From: JADKBO01 sp965230345
GTDB lineage: Bacteria > Bacteroidota > Bacteroidia > Chitinophagales > Saprospiraceae
Length of the DNA stretch: 64,000 nt
Direction: 5' to 3'
Assembly: GCA_965230345.1 (NCBI GenBank)
Contig: CBDDKR010000001.1
Location: 372,001-436,000, forward strand
In this document: piece after piece, positions 36,627 to 46,238 of the stretch
How the letters are laid out: every line of letters begins with the position of its first letter
Numbering within the stretch: position 1 is the stretch's first letter
The notes under the pieces: model-generated
Database searches by the model: none
Seen by the model: the letters and a program-made list of their open reading frames with translations, nothing else
What the model was told of the DNA's origin: nothing
Position numbers and translations under genes: made by a program

Positions 36627-37859
36627 ATGATAACTATACCTTATTTATCTAGAATAACAATAGCGTTATTGGTTTTTAGTATTGGTAAAAATGCTTATGG
36701 ACAAAATGTTGTAACTCAGCTCACTTCTGAAGCCAAATTGAAGGACTTTAGATACTTATTTGATGAGATGAAAAAGGCATATCCGTATTTTGGAATTAAC
36801 AATCGGGTGTATGGTGTGGATTGGCTTTCTAATAAGGAAAAATACGAGGAACAAATATTAAATACCGTTGATGATAAAGCGTATTTTAAGACATTGAATG
36901 ACATTCTTAATGACTTGAATAATGGACATACAGATGCATATCCAACAATTATTTATCCATATTTTTATAATGCCTACGAGTACGGAACGACCATTGATAC
37001 TTCATATTCAGTGTACCTAGAAGAGTTAGATAAAACGGATTCTTTAAGAAGTAATTATTGGGCTCAGATTAATCATGAGTTGTTCTTTTCAAATCGTTCA
37101 GAAAATGGTTTTGATTCGACTCATACCACTTTAATAGAGCCTAATGTAGAATTTAAAAGTTGGGACTCTCTTTCCATTGTTTGGCTTCGTATTAAATCTT
37201 TTAGTTATGATTTGGTGGAGGAAGAAGCACCTGAACTGAAAGAAATTTTAAACTCTATCGGTAATTTCGAGAATTTAATCATTGATATTCAAGGCAATGA
37301 CGGTGGGAGTACAGAATACTGGATGCAAAATATCGTACCTTATTTGATTAAGGGTAGTATAACTTATCCATTAATTTATGGGTTTAAGAATTGCGAGCGA
37401 TTAAAAAGGTTTAAACCTAGTTATTTTAAGGATACTATAGCCTATAAAGATATCAAATTGCCCAAAATGCCGACTGAATTAAAGAATGGAAGTTATTCTT
37501 TTAGGATAGATAGTGTTACAATAGCTTCAAAAGTTAATAATGACTATAATGGAAGGGTTTTACTTCTTGTTGACGAAGGCGTGTTTTCAAGTGCAGAAGC
37601 ATTCGCATACTTTTGTAAGGCTTCAGGTTTCGCAAAAGTGGTTGGTGAGCGAACAAGTGGTGATGGAGTAGGGACCGACCCACTATTATTAACGTTACCT
37701 AATAGTGGGATTGTCATTCGATTTACGGGAGAAATGGGCTTGAATCCCGATGGTAGTGCGAATGACGAAGCTAAAACTATCCCGGATCTAATTATAAATG
37801 CGGCAAGCCGTCAGGAAAGACTTGAAAATCTTATAAATCAGATTAAAAACGAAAGATGA
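36627..37859 (+). CDS. S41 family (tail-specific-like) peptidase
   Basis: 410 aa with a signal peptide (cleavage near NAYGQ). The C-terminal half is an S41 domain: 'NLIIDIQGNDGGSTEYWMQNIVPYL' (the S41 oxyanion strand with N-x-G-G) and catalytic Ser322 in EGVFSSAEAFAYF. The usual S41 Lys follows about 25 residues later ('KVVGERTSGDG'; a K is close). No PDZ domain is obvious. It is probably a secreted peptidase. It starts divergently from the LytS kinase and ends directly at the stop of the GT2 gene (0 bp). Confidence 0.85.
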   Translation: MITIPYLSRITIALLVFSIGKNAYGQNVVTQLTSEAKLKDFRYLFDEMKKAYPYFGINNRVYGVDWLSNKEKYEEQILNTVDDKAYFKTLNDILNDLNNGHTDAYPTIIYPYFYNAYEYGTTIDTSYSVYLEELDKTDSLRSNYWAQINHELFFSNRSENGFDSTHTTLIEPNVEFKSWDSLSIVWLRIKSFSYDLVEEEAPELKEILNSIGNFENLIIDIQGNDGGSTEYWMQNIVPYLIKGSITYPLIYGFKNCERLKRFKPSYFKDTIAYKDIKLPKMPTELKNGSYSFRIDSVTIASKVNNDYNGRVLLLVDEGVFSSAEAFAYFCKASGFAKVVGERTSGDGVGTDPLLLTLPNSGIVIRFTGEMGLNPDGSANDEAKTIPDLIINAASRQERLENLINQIKNER

Positions 37860-38819
37860 TTAGATTTTTTTAGAAATTTTATAATTGTTTCTATCTGGTG
37901 CATTCCTTGAAATCATTTCTGCAATAAATCCACTCATAAATATTTGAACTCCTACTATTATCAATAGGATCCCAAAAAAGAATAATGGGCGATCATCAAT
38001 GTTTCCTTGATTAAATACAACTTTCAATACAGACAAGTAAACCATTATTCCTATGCCTATTACACTTGATATCGTACCAATTGTGCCAAAAAAATGCATA
38101 GGTCTTTTTCCAAATTTTCCTATGAACATTATAGAGAATAAGTCTAAAAATCCATAGACAAATCGAGAGAGCCCAAACTTAGTTACTCCATATTTACGAG
38201 CTTGATGAATGACTACTTTTTCACCAATTTTGTTGAACCCTGCCCATTTAGCGATAACTGGTATATATCGGTGCATTTCACCATAGACTTCAATGCTTTT
38301 TACGACTTCATAACGATAGGCCTTCAACCCACAATTCATGTCATGAAGTTTGATGCCTGTGAGCCAACCAGTTACGCCATTGTATATTTTAGTGGGGATG
38401 GTCTTCGAAATAGGATCATATCTTTTTTTCTTCCACCCAGATACGATATCATAACCATCATTGATGATCATATTTCTCAGTTCTTCAATTTCGTCTGGGC
38501 TATCTTGAAGATCTGCGTCCATAGTAATGACCACCTTCCCTTCACAGTGATCGAATCCCACATTTAAAGCTGCAGATTTGCCATAGTTTCTTCGGAATTT
38601 GATTCCACGTACTCTATGATCTTTTTCCTGAAGACTTTCTATAACGGACCATGAATTATCTGTACTTCCGTCATCAATAAAAACCATTTCATAATCAAGG
38701 TCTAATGGTTTCAAGGCACGATTAATCCAGCCATGCAATTCCTTTAATGATTCATCTTCGTTCAATAGGGGAATGATTATAGAAAGATCTTTCAAGTTGT
38801 ATTGTTTTTGTATGGTCAA
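37860..38819 (-). CDS. Glycosyltransferase family 2 (DPM1-like) with two membrane helices
   Basis: 319 aa. GT-A fold with 'IIPLLNEDESL', the nucleotide-sugar aspartates in 'VFIDDGST' and 'ITMDADLQDSPDEI', and C-terminal 'RFVYGFLDLFSIMFIGKFGKRPMH' leading into two membrane helices. This is the layout of undecaprenyl-/dolichol-phosphate sugar transferases that build polyisoprenyl-phosphate sugar donors at the inner membrane. The start is a TTG at 38819: no ATG or GTG occurs in the first conserved segment, so it is the best start. It is convergent with the S41 gene with no bases between stops. Confidence 0.9.
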   Translation of the reverse strand: MTIQKQYNLKDLSIIIPLLNEDESLKELHGWINRALKPLDLDYEMVFIDDGSTDNSWSVIESLQEKDHRVRGIKFRRNYGKSAALNVGFDHCEGKVVITMDADLQDSPDEIEELRNMIINDGYDIVSGWKKKRYDPISKTIPTKIYNGVTGWLTGIKLHDMNCGLKAYRYEVVKSIEVYGEMHRYIPVIAKWAGFNKIGEKVVIHQARKYGVTKFGLSRFVYGFLDLFSIMFIGKFGKRPMHFFGTIGTISSVIGIGIMVYLSVLKVVFNQGNIDDRPLFFFGILLIIVGVQIFMSGFIAEMISRNAPDRNNYKISKKI

Positions 38820-38975
38820 ATTTAAGTGCTAATTTTTTAATCTCCTATAGTTAGGCACTTATATATTTAATAAAAATATATATTTTTATAGAATATTCTT
38901 GCTGATTCATCCCTTTTACACGGTTTAATGATTATTCTATATGTAAATAATTATAATATATGATACATATTAGAT

Positions 38976-38983
38976 TAAATTTG
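38976..38983 (+). promoter_or_regulatory. Candidate -7 element for the 484-aa secreted gene
   Basis: TAAATTTG matches the TAnnTTTG consensus, 28 bp before the ATG at 39011. No well-spaced TTG was seen upstream. Confidence 0.35.
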
Positions 38984-39010
38984 CGTCTGTTAAATGTACA
39001 ATGTCATTAG

Positions 39011-40465
39011 ATGAAACCAATCTTAAATATTTTACTCATAATTGTTGGTGTTGGTATTTGTAATTTTCTCCATGGGAATAATTCGAATCCAAGTGATAAA
39101 GAAGTCGCTGTCCAAAAGATTGAGGCCCTTAATAACTACGTAGACTTTATTAATGAAAGTACTCATGGTCTAATGATTGTGGTTAAACTTTTGGAGAATT
39201 TTAATCTTGACATCAATAAATATGTTGACTTAGCGAGCTACAAGATTAATCAATACAATAATGATGATCTTCCTGGAGATATATTTGAAGATTTGGATCA
39301 CCTCTTTTATGAAAAAAGTCCTTATGAGTTGCATCATTTGGCTTTGAATAATGGCCAAATGTTGGATCATAAGAAAGAGTTGGATGGCTTGGCAAATGAG
39401 ATGAAGTCTATTTTGGTTGGCATCAATAAAATTCGCTTTGATTTAGAAGATTTGATTAAGAATAACGACTTGACTGTTCGAGACAACTTAACAAAGGTCT
39501 ATCAAAAACTTGAAGAATGTGTCGCGCAATACAATGCTTTCTTTGATATTCAAAAGAAGATGGAATCAGCCATTAAAAGAGAACAAATAAGAATGGAAAT
39601 CCCTACCTCAAAGTATGCTGATTTGATTTCAGATATGCAGTATATGTATACTACTTCAAGAGATTTACTATTGAAGATTCGTCAAAAGAATACTGGACAA
39701 TTTATTAAGGGATTAACCATTCATAATAAGGCGACGAGTCGAATAACTTCCTTTGATTTTGCCAACAATCAACAAGCGAGTAGTGGGAAGTTTAAGTTTA
39801 ATTGGAGTAATTTTAAAAGTTCTGCTAAGAGTCTGAATGCTTCATTTACGGAGTTTTCTAAGAATGTTTCACCTTCTGAACAGTACCAGATATATGGACG
39901 TTATTATTATTATTATAATGTAAATTCTATTCCTAAATTCAACAGATATGGGACTGGGATTGTAATAGGGATGAATAAAACTATTGCAATGCTTGATATT
40001 CCAATGGTGAAATTTACAGAGTTACCTCATTACTTCAAGGTGATTTACCCCAAGAAGTTGGAAAAAGTGGATTATGTGGAGTCTGAAACCAGAATGATTG
40101 ATGTTATTCCGGCGGAGGTGAAATCTAGGCAGGTGACTAAGAGTAAGAATAAAATTCGTGTAACAGATGAAGTCGTAGAGTTTATGTTTTTTGATCATAT
40201 GATCGCAGACGGAGATTTAGTCTCCGTAAGTTTTAACGGAGAATGGATCATGGAAAAAGAAGAACTTGAAATAGCTCCTAAAAAATTCAAACTTAAGCTC
40301 AATAAAAATGGTAAAAACTACCTGTTACTTCATGCGGATGATATAGGGCAAAGACCTCCTTGTACCATTGGTGTATCTTATATGATGGGAGGTTCTAAAA
40401 AAGAAATCACCCTGAGATCGGACCTTAAAGTAAGTGAACTAATAGAGTTAAATATGGTCGAGTAG
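39011..40465 (+). CDS. Large secreted protein of unknown function with a conserved Bacteroidota C-terminal module
   Basis: 484 aa. Signal peptide (about 1-22). The first half is helical with no membrane span. The middle contains a Tyr cluster (GRYYYYYNVN, around residue 300). The last 90 residues ('VEFMFFDHMIADGDLVSVSFNGEWIMEKEELEIAPKKFKLKLN... LLLHADDIGQRPPCT') resemble a small beta-rich module of Bacteroidota secreted proteins, often described as a 'vocalised' ion- or ligand-facing domain; the resemblance is from memory. I do not know the function. It stands alone between GT2 and fumC. Confidence 0.6.
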   Translation: MKPILNILLIIVGVGICNFLHGNNSNPSDKEVAVQKIEALNNYVDFINESTHGLMIVVKLLENFNLDINKYVDLASYKINQYNNDDLPGDIFEDLDHLFYEKSPYELHHLALNNGQMLDHKKELDGLANEMKSILVGINKIRFDLEDLIKNNDLTVRDNLTKVYQKLEECVAQYNAFFDIQKKMESAIKREQIRMEIPTSKYADLISDMQYMYTTSRDLLLKIRQKNTGQFIKGLTIHNKATSRITSFDFANNQQASSGKFKFNWSNFKSSAKSLNASFTEFSKNVSPSEQYQIYGRYYYYYNVNSIPKFNRYGTGIVIGMNKTIAMLDIPMVKFTELPHYFKVIYPKKLEKVDYVESETRMIDVIPAEVKSRQVTKSKNKIRVTDEVVEFMFFDHMIADGDLVSVSFNGEWIMEKEELEIAPKKFKLKLNKNGKNYLLLHADDIGQRPPCTIGVSYMMGGSKKEITLRSDLKVSELIELNMVE

Positions 40466-40669
40466 ATCTTCTTATTTAATTTACTATATATATTATACAA
40501 TCACCATATATAATGGTTAGCTCCATATGATTTTCAAAGCACAAGAATAGGATACCTAGGTAAATGTCTACTGGGTTTTTGCGAAAGTGAAGACTTGGCT
40601 AACTATGATCTAATCATACACTTTTTCAATGCATTGGTATGCTCAGGGATTGTTATTAAAGACCGTATA

Positions 40670-40700
40670 AAAAAAGCCATCTCCAAAAGAGACAGCTTTT
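40670..40700 (-). terminator. Intrinsic terminator downstream of fumC
   Basis: On the minus strand an AAAAGCTGTCTC arm pairs with GAGATGGCTTTT (two G-U) around a TTTTG loop, followed by more Ts. It lies 24 bp after the fumC stop. Confidence 0.7.
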
Positions 40701-40723
40701 ATAATTTCGACTTGGATTGATCA

Positions 40724-42112
40724 TTAACCGATCATCTTTTCAGGTTTCACCCACTCGTCAAATTGCTTATTGGTTAGGTATTTTAGTTCAATAGCTGCTT
40801 GACGTAATGTAGTCCCTTCTTTATGGGCTTTTTTAGCTATTTCTGATGCTTTGTCATATCCTATTTTAGTATTTAATGCAGTAACTAACATTAAGGAGTT
40901 TTCTAAGTTCTGCCTAATTCTTTGTTCATTTGGAGCAATACCAATCGCACAATTATCATTGAAACTCATACATGCATCTCCAATAAGTCTAGCTGACATC
41001 AAAAAGTTGAAAATCATCATTGGTTTGAATACATTGAGTTCAAAATGACCTGTCATTCCTCCCACATTGATGGCAACATCATTTCCTACGACTTGGGCCA
41101 TGGCCATAGTCAATGCTTCAGCTTGTGTAGGGTTTACTTTACCAGGCATAATTGACGAACCAGGCTCGTTTTCAGGGATTAGAATTTCTCCAATTCCACA
41201 TCGAGGTCCTGAAGCCAACATTCTGATGTCATTCCCTATTTTCATCAATGATACAGCTACGGTTTTAAGTGCACCATGCGCTTCCACGATGGCATCATGA
41301 GCTGCTAATGCTTCAAACTTATTCTTTGCCGTTTTAAAAGGTAGTCCTGTAAATTCGGCTATGTATTTAGCCACTAACTTGTCATAACCTTTTGGTGTGT
41401 TAAGACCAGTCCCCACAGCAGTTCCTCCCAATGCCAATTCAGATAAGTGCTTAAGAGTATTTTTTATTGCTGCAATTCCATGATCTAATTGAGATACATA
41501 TCCACTAAGTTCTTGACCTAAAGTCAAAGGAGTTGCATCCATAAAGTGAGTACGTCCAATTTTAACTACACTCATGTATTTCTTGGACTTTTTCTTTAGG
41601 GTGTCGCGCAAAGTTTCCATGCCTGGTATGGTGGTCTCCACCAGTGCTTTGTACGCAGCGATATGCATTGCCGTTGGGAATGTATCGTTAGAAGATTGAC
41701 TCTTATTTACATCGTCGTTAGGGTGGAAATCCTTAATCTTATCAGTTAGTTTACCTCCTGAAACGACATGAGCTCTATTGGCTACAACTTCATTCATGTT
41801 CATGTTGCTTTGCGTGCCACTCCCAGTTTGCCAAACAACTAATGGAAATTGATCGTCCAATTTCCCTGATAATACTTCGTCACAAACTTTTCCAATTACT
41901 TTAGCCTTCTTTTTAGGTAAAACTCCTAGATCTGCATTAGTGAAAGCTGCTGCTTTTTTAAGTATTGCAAATGCTCTAGTTACTTCAATAGGCATGCGCT
42001 GTCCTCCAATTTTAAAGTTTTCAGAAGACCTTTGTGTTTGAGCTGCCCAATATTTATCTGCAGGTACGTTTACGATTCCCATGGAATCTTTTTCCTTCCT
42101 AAATTTTGCCAT
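40724..42112 (-). CDS. fumC: Class II fumarate hydratase
   Basis: 462 aa, standard length. Signature 'GSSIMPGKVNPTQAEALTM' (fumarate-lyase loop) and 'HPNDDVNKSQSSNDTFPTAMH', plus 'GGTAVGTGLNTPKGYDKLVAK', identify a class II (iron-independent) fumarase. It hydrates fumarate to L-malate in the TCA cycle. Its start lies 32 bp from a MITE-like element that may carry or displace the promoter. Terminator downstream. Confidence 0.97.
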   Translation of the reverse strand: MAKFRKEKDSMGIVNVPADKYWAAQTQRSSENFKIGGQRMPIEVTRAFAILKKAAAFTNADLGVLPKKKAKVIGKVCDEVLSGKLDDQFPLVVWQTGSGTQSNMNMNEVVANRAHVVSGGKLTDKIKDFHPNDDVNKSQSSNDTFPTAMHIAAYKALVETTIPGMETLRDTLKKKSKKYMSVVKIGRTHFMDATPLTLGQELSGYVSQLDHGIAAIKNTLKHLSELALGGTAVGTGLNTPKGYDKLVAKYIAEFTGLPFKTAKNKFEALAAHDAIVEAHGALKTVAVSLMKIGNDIRMLASGPRCGIGEILIPENEPGSSIMPGKVNPTQAEALTMAMAQVVGNDVAINVGGMTGHFELNVFKPMMIFNFLMSARLIGDACMSFNDNCAIGIAPNEQRIRQNLENSLMLVTALNTKIGYDKASEIAKKAHKEGTTLRQAAIELKYLTNKQFDEWVKPEKMIG

Positions 42113-42144
42113 TGATTTGATTTTTATCTAATAAAATATTGTTA

Positions 42145-42308
42145 GAAGTGATTTAATAACTAAATCCTAATGCTAGAACCAACTCATTGAAATCCCATCT
42201 CTGCCCAAAAATTAATTTCCATAGCTTTGGCCATGCAAAAGAATTTTCGGATTGATCTGACTTCCAGGCAGTTAATTCCGCTATTGAACACAGTTTTTAA
42301 ATCACTTC
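42145..42308 (-). mobile_element. MITE-like element, copy 1
   Basis: 164 bp with perfect 12-bp terminal inverted repeats (GAAGTGATTTAA at 42145-42156 and TTAAATCACTTC at 42297-42308) and flanking TTA trinucleotides at 42142-42144 and 42309-42311 (probable 3-bp target duplication). It is about 85% identical by eye to a second 164-bp copy at 56237-56400. No coding capacity, so mobility would depend on a transposase elsewhere. It lies 32 bp upstream of the fumC start. Confidence 0.85.
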
Positions 42309-42385
42309 TTAGCATAAAGATACTTAAGTCTGTGTTCTTACTCTAATTATTTTTATTGAATTCAACGGATATTTGACTCAAAAGA

Positions 42386-42419
42386 AAAAAGACTCCTACT
42401 TTGAAAATAGAAGTCTTTT
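42386..42419 (-). terminator. Intrinsic terminator of the outer-membrane protein gene
   Basis: On the minus strand AAAAGACTTCTA pairs with TAGGAGTCTTTT (one G-U) around a TTTTCAAAG loop, followed by a T-rich run. It lies about 70 bp after the stop at 42489 and before the MITE. Confidence 0.7.
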
Positions 42420-42488
42420 GTGGATGATAAGGTATTTGAATTTTTATAAGAAAATATATCTATTTGTGATTTTTAAAACAATTTTTTC

Positions 42489-43121
42489 CTAAAATGCATA
42501 AGAAACTGTCCCCAATAATCTCGAGGCAGAATCACTAAAACTGTAATCGTTTCCATCGATAGAAATATGATCACCAAACTTCGATAAATTGCCTTCGTAG
42601 GCTACATCAAATCTAAGTTTCCAGATGTCTAGTCCAAATCCAGCTTGGTATCCATAAGTAGCACTTTTAAATCGCTGAGAGTATCCATTTATGTCAAATA
42701 AATCAGAACTACTACTGATATGGAGATGAGCTACTGGTCCTGCATAAACCCTAATTATTCCAGCCTTAATGCCGACGAAAACAGGGATATCTAAATTGTG
42801 ATAGGTTTCATTTTTTAGTACAGAAATCGGAAATCCGTTTTCGGTAAATTCCGATAGAGTATAACTTACTTTATTGCTTGAAAACATCAAATTCGGTTCT
42901 ATATATATGCCCAAGAAAGAAAGTCTTGAGTATAAACCAAAATGATGACCGTACTCGGATTCGTTAAATTGTAGCTTAAAGCTTTGTTCTCCCTTGACGT
43001 ATTCAATAGAATTGGTGATGAGATCAACAGAACTTAATCCAGCTCTTATCCCAAACTCAATTTGGGCATTAATCTTTAGAAATGTAATCAACAATATTGT
43101 AGAAAAAATGATCTTTTTCAT
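42489..43121 (-). CDS. Outer-membrane beta-barrel (PorT-like) protein
   Basis: 210 aa with a signal peptide (cleavage near INAQI). The opening 'IEFGIRAGLSSVDL' and late 'YGYQAGFGLDIWKLRFDVAYEGNLSKFGDHI' are typical of the OMP_b-brl_2/PorT group, an eight-stranded outer-membrane barrel ending in an aromatic residue (Phe). Function unknown; porT itself is a T9SS accessory, but I would not assign this copy to T9SS on present evidence. Confidence 0.78.
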   Translation of the reverse strand: MKKIIFSTILLITFLKINAQIEFGIRAGLSSVDLITNSIEYVKGEQSFKLQFNESEYGHHFGLYSRLSFLGIYIEPNLMFSSNKVSYTLSEFTENGFPISVLKNETYHNLDIPVFVGIKAGIIRVYAGPVAHLHISSSSDLFDINGYSQRFKSATYGYQAGFGLDIWKLRFDVAYEGNLSKFGDHISIDGNDYSFSDSASRLLGTVSYAF

Positions 43122-43268
43122 ACTATATAATGTTTTGCTTCAGATGAAAATGACAAATTCTCAAATGAATTTTTAGAAAATCGTAATCTTGGTTTCTTTA
43201 ACAACGGATAATGTTGATCCTAGTTGTTATATAATGTTTGAATTTAACGCATTGTTAACCTAGAATCA

Positions 43269-43276
43269 TACCTTTG
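43269..43276 (+). promoter_or_regulatory. Candidate -7 element upstream of engB
   Basis: TACCTTTG matches TAnnTTTG, 123 bp before the engB start. A TTG at 43252-43254 is closer than the typical -33 spacing. Confidence 0.35.
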
Positions 43277-43399
43277 CCTCAGATTAATATTGATAATTCG
43301 GTGAAAACCACTATTAATGAACTGCATTGAATTATGGTTTATTCGTAATATCAATATCATATAATAATTAATTATAATATCAAATTCTGTGCCTAAATC

Positions 43400-43996
43400 A
43401 TGGAAATATTACAAGTAGAATATGTAGCTAGTTATCCAAAGGAATCAATTTGTCCTAAAAACGGGTGGCCAGAATTTGCATTTATTGGAAGATCAAATGT
43501 TGGTAAGTCTTCTTTGATTAATATGCTGTGCAAAAGAAAGGACTTGGCTAAGACCTCTAAACAACCGGGTAAAACGCAGATGATCAACTATTTTGCTGTT
43601 GATGATTCATGGTACTTAGTTGATTTGCCAGGCTATGGTTATGCGAAGACATCTAAGAAGACAAGGAGTAAGTGGCAAAACATGATCCAACAGTATTTGG
43701 ATGTGAGGAGTACATTACAGTGTGCGTTTGTATTGATTGATTCTCGGCATCCCTTACAAGCGATTGACCATGAATTTATATCTTGGTGCGGAGGAAGAGG
43801 AATCCCAATAGTTTTAGTTTTTACTAAAATTGATAAAATGCCAGGTAAAAAGGGAGAAGAGAATATAGAATCTATTAAGAATAAGCTGCTTGAAGAATGG
43901 ACACAACTTCCACCTTATTTTGTAACATCGGCCGAAAAAGAAATAGGTAGAGAAGATATATTGAAATTTATTGGAGAGTTAGTTAATAATTTCTGA
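43400..43996 (+). CDS. engB: Ribosome biogenesis GTPase EngB (YsxC/YihA)
   Basis: 198 aa, typical of the family. GTPase motifs in order: G1 GRSNVGKSSL (about 32-41), the G2 Thr and G3 'DLPGYGYAKTSK', and G4 'TKIDK'. EngB assists 50S ribosome assembly and is usually essential. It is followed 31 bp downstream by a GPAT-like acyltransferase gene, so the two may be one transcript. Confidence 0.95.
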   Translation: MEILQVEYVASYPKESICPKNGWPEFAFIGRSNVGKSSLINMLCKRKDLAKTSKQPGKTQMINYFAVDDSWYLVDLPGYGYAKTSKKTRSKWQNMIQQYLDVRSTLQCAFVLIDSRHPLQAIDHEFISWCGGRGIPIVLVFTKIDKMPGKKGEENIESIKNKLLEEWTQLPPYFVTSAEKEIGREDILKFIGELVNNF

Positions 43997-44027
43997 TTTT
44001 TGCACCCTTAATTTAAATCGTTAGTAT

Positions 44028-45674
44028 TTGTCTAAAATATTTCCACATATTTATCCGAATTTAGGGGATTGGCCTATTCAACTCTTTAATTCTAAAAGAA
44101 AAGCTTTTATTGAAGAACTCAATGCAATCGTATTTTCTCATTTACAAAAGAAATATGAGGGAAGATTAGAGGAGTTGTTGCACAAAACGGTTTATCTCGA
44201 GAAAATTAGGGTAAAGAATAATCCTTGGAAAGTAGATCCCAATGACGATAAGGCGTTGTGGAATAACATGAATCAAGAGATTAATCAGGCACTGAAACGG
44301 ACCGATAGTGACGAAGCTTTAAATGCTATTTTGAAGCGAATAATAAATCGATACAATGAAGAAATTGTTGGTAGTTTTAGGAGTGGTACGTTTAAATTTG
44401 CTCGAAGATTTTTAACTTTTTTATTTAAACGGGTTTTCAATAAATTTAGTGACGAAGGTCAACGATTCTGGTGGGGAAGTAAGAAAGACTTGCTTAAAAA
44501 GATAAAGGTTGATGGGCATGTAGAACAGGTTCGATCATTGTTTAAAAAGGGAACGGTAGTTGTTGTGCCTACACATTTCTCCAATTTAGATTCCATTATG
44601 ATTGGTTACGCCATGGATATGGTGGGTGGCCTACCTGGATTTTCTTATGGAGCTGGACTTAATTTATACGATGCTGAAATCCCTGCATATTTTATGAATA
44701 GGCTAGGGGCTTATCGGGTGGATCGACGAAAGAAGAATCCTATATATCTCGAGTGTCTTACCAGCATGGCATCATTTAGTTTGTGCAAAGGCGTTAATAA
44801 TATTTTCTTCCCTGGTGGTACTCGATCGCGAAGTGGAGCTATGGAAGAAAAACTTAAATTAGGGCTTCTAGGATCCGTGATCGATGCACAACGAGAATTG
44901 ATTCTACAGGAACATTCCAAAAAGATTTTTGTAGTTCCAATAATACTAGGCTATCACTTCATTTTTGAGGCTAAATCCTTAGTTGAACAACATTTAAGAG
45001 CCACAGGAAGAGAGAAATATACAAGGTCTAAAGAGAATAAAGCAAGTGGATTCTCATTCAATTTTTTAAAACTATTCTTTAAAAGAAAATCTGAATTCTA
45101 CTTGACCTTTGGGCAGCCTCTCGATGTCCTGGGGAATGAAGTTGATATGGAGGGAGATAGTGTAGATATGCATGGTCGAAAACTAGACCTCAAGGACTAT
45201 TTCGTATTGGATGGTGAACTCAGTGAAAACAATCAAAGAGAATCTGTATACGCCAAATTGTTGGGATCAAAAATATTGGAAAATTACTTTAAGAGTAATT
45301 TGATATTATCCTCTCACTTGGTGGCTTACTTAGCTTTCAAATTGTTCGAGGGTCAATGGAAAGATATAGACCTGTTTACGATTTTGAGGATGACCAGTAA
45401 GGAATTCGAATTGGATTTAGCATCTTTTAAGTCGGAAATGAGATCATTTGTGGTCAAACTCAAAGTCCTAGAAAATGAGGGGAAGGTTAGATTGCACGAT
45501 ATTTTTGATAAAGAGGTGGACGATGTGTTAAATGATGCACTTGAATTATTGGGTGCATATCATACTCAGAAAGTACTACATATAGATGGTGATAAGTTAT
45601 TGACCCAAAATATTAGATTGCTGTATTTTTATCACAATCGACTCGAAGGATACGATTTTGAAAAATTATTTTAA
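44028..45674 (+). CDS. GPAT/PlsB-type glycerolipid acyltransferase
   Basis: 548 aa from a TTG at 44028; no ATG precedes the conserved N-terminus. Acyltransferase motifs: 'VVPTHFSNLDSIMIG' (H-x4-D), 'GAYRVDRRKKNPIYLECLTSM', 'NNIFFPGGTRSRSGAMEEKLKLG' (the P-E-G motif is F-P-G-G). This fits the glycerol-3-phosphate / lysophospholipid acyltransferase superfamily. It is longer than the PlsC-type protein at 24 kb, with an N-terminal region of about 170 residues. Probable role in phospholipid or aminolipid synthesis; the acceptor is unclear. Confidence 0.82.
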   Translation: MSKIFPHIYPNLGDWPIQLFNSKRKAFIEELNAIVFSHLQKKYEGRLEELLHKTVYLEKIRVKNNPWKVDPNDDKALWNNMNQEINQALKRTDSDEALNAILKRIINRYNEEIVGSFRSGTFKFARRFLTFLFKRVFNKFSDEGQRFWWGSKKDLLKKIKVDGHVEQVRSLFKKGTVVVVPTHFSNLDSIMIGYAMDMVGGLPGFSYGAGLNLYDAEIPAYFMNRLGAYRVDRRKKNPIYLECLTSMASFSLCKGVNNIFFPGGTRSRSGAMEEKLKLGLLGSVIDAQRELILQEHSKKIFVVPIILGYHFIFEAKSLVEQHLRATGREKYTRSKENKASGFSFNFLKLFFKRKSEFYLTFGQPLDVLGNEVDMEGDSVDMHGRKLDLKDYFVLDGELSENNQRESVYAKLLGSKILENYFKSNLILSSHLVAYLAFKLFEGQWKDIDLFTILRMTSKEFELDLASFKSEMRSFVVKLKVLENEGKVRLHDIFDKEVDDVLNDALELLGAYHTQKVLHIDGDKLLTQNIRLLYFYHNRLEGYDFEKLF

Positions 45675-45695
45675 AAGAAAAGTGATAATTAGGTT

Positions 45696-46238
45696 GTGAA
45701 TTTCATTTTGTACGATTTAGAAGCTACTTGCTGGCGTGGAAGGCCACCTCACGGGGTGAACGAAATCATAGAGATTGGTGCATACAAAGTGAATGAGTAT
45801 GGCGAGGTTTTAGGAACCTTTGATAAATTCATAAAGCCTCATGTAAACCCTGTATTGTCTGGATTTTGTACTTGGTTAACAACCATTACTCAAAAAGATG
45901 TAGACAAAGCTGGAAAATTTCCGCAAGTTATTGAAGAGTTTAAGGATTGGATCAACACAGAGGAGGATTATTATTTGTGTAGTTGGGGAAGGTTTGATAT
46001 CCAATTGTTAAGAAATGATCATGATCTTCATGATGTGGACGATCATTGGTTAAAGCATCATTTGGACATTAAAAGCCAATATCAAGAGATTAAAGGTTCT
46101 CATGTTAAAAAGGTTGGTTTAAAAAATTCAATTAAAAGAGAAGGATTCGAATTTACTGGTGTACATCATAGAGCGATATCGGATGCCGAAAACTTGACTA
46201 AAATTTTCGTTAAGTTTATAGATGAATGGGAGTACTAA
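45696..46238 (+). CDS. DEDDh-type 3'-5' exonuclease
   Basis: 180 aa from a GTG at 45696. The RNase T / ERI1-like exonuclease core is complete: Asp and Glu in 'LYDLEATCW' (about 5-13), 'CSWGRFDIQLL' (second Asp) and 'HHRAISDAENLTKIF' (His and fourth acidic residue). It probably degrades single-stranded nucleic acid ends in RNA or DNA maturation. The KapD/ERI1 group is likely, by eye. A candidate 53-aa hydrophobic ORF (TTG) begins directly after its stop. Confidence 0.85.
   Translation: MNFILYDLEATCWRGRPPHGVNEIIEIGAYKVNEYGEVLGTFDKFIKPHVNPVLSGFCTWLTTITQKDVDKAGKFPQVIEEFKDWINTEEDYYLCSWGRFDIQLLRNDHDLHDVDDHWLKHHLDIKSQYQEIKGSHVKKVGLKNSIKREGFEFTGVHHRAISDAENLTKIFVKFIDEWEY

Larger units (their letters stand above)
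42113..42488. other. fumC-OMP intergenic region carrying a MITE copy
   Basis: 376 bp. It contains the 164-bp MITE-like element at 42145-42308 (listed separately) and the terminator hairpin of the outer-membrane protein gene at 42386-42419. The remaining sequence is AT-rich without other structure. Confidence 0.6.
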
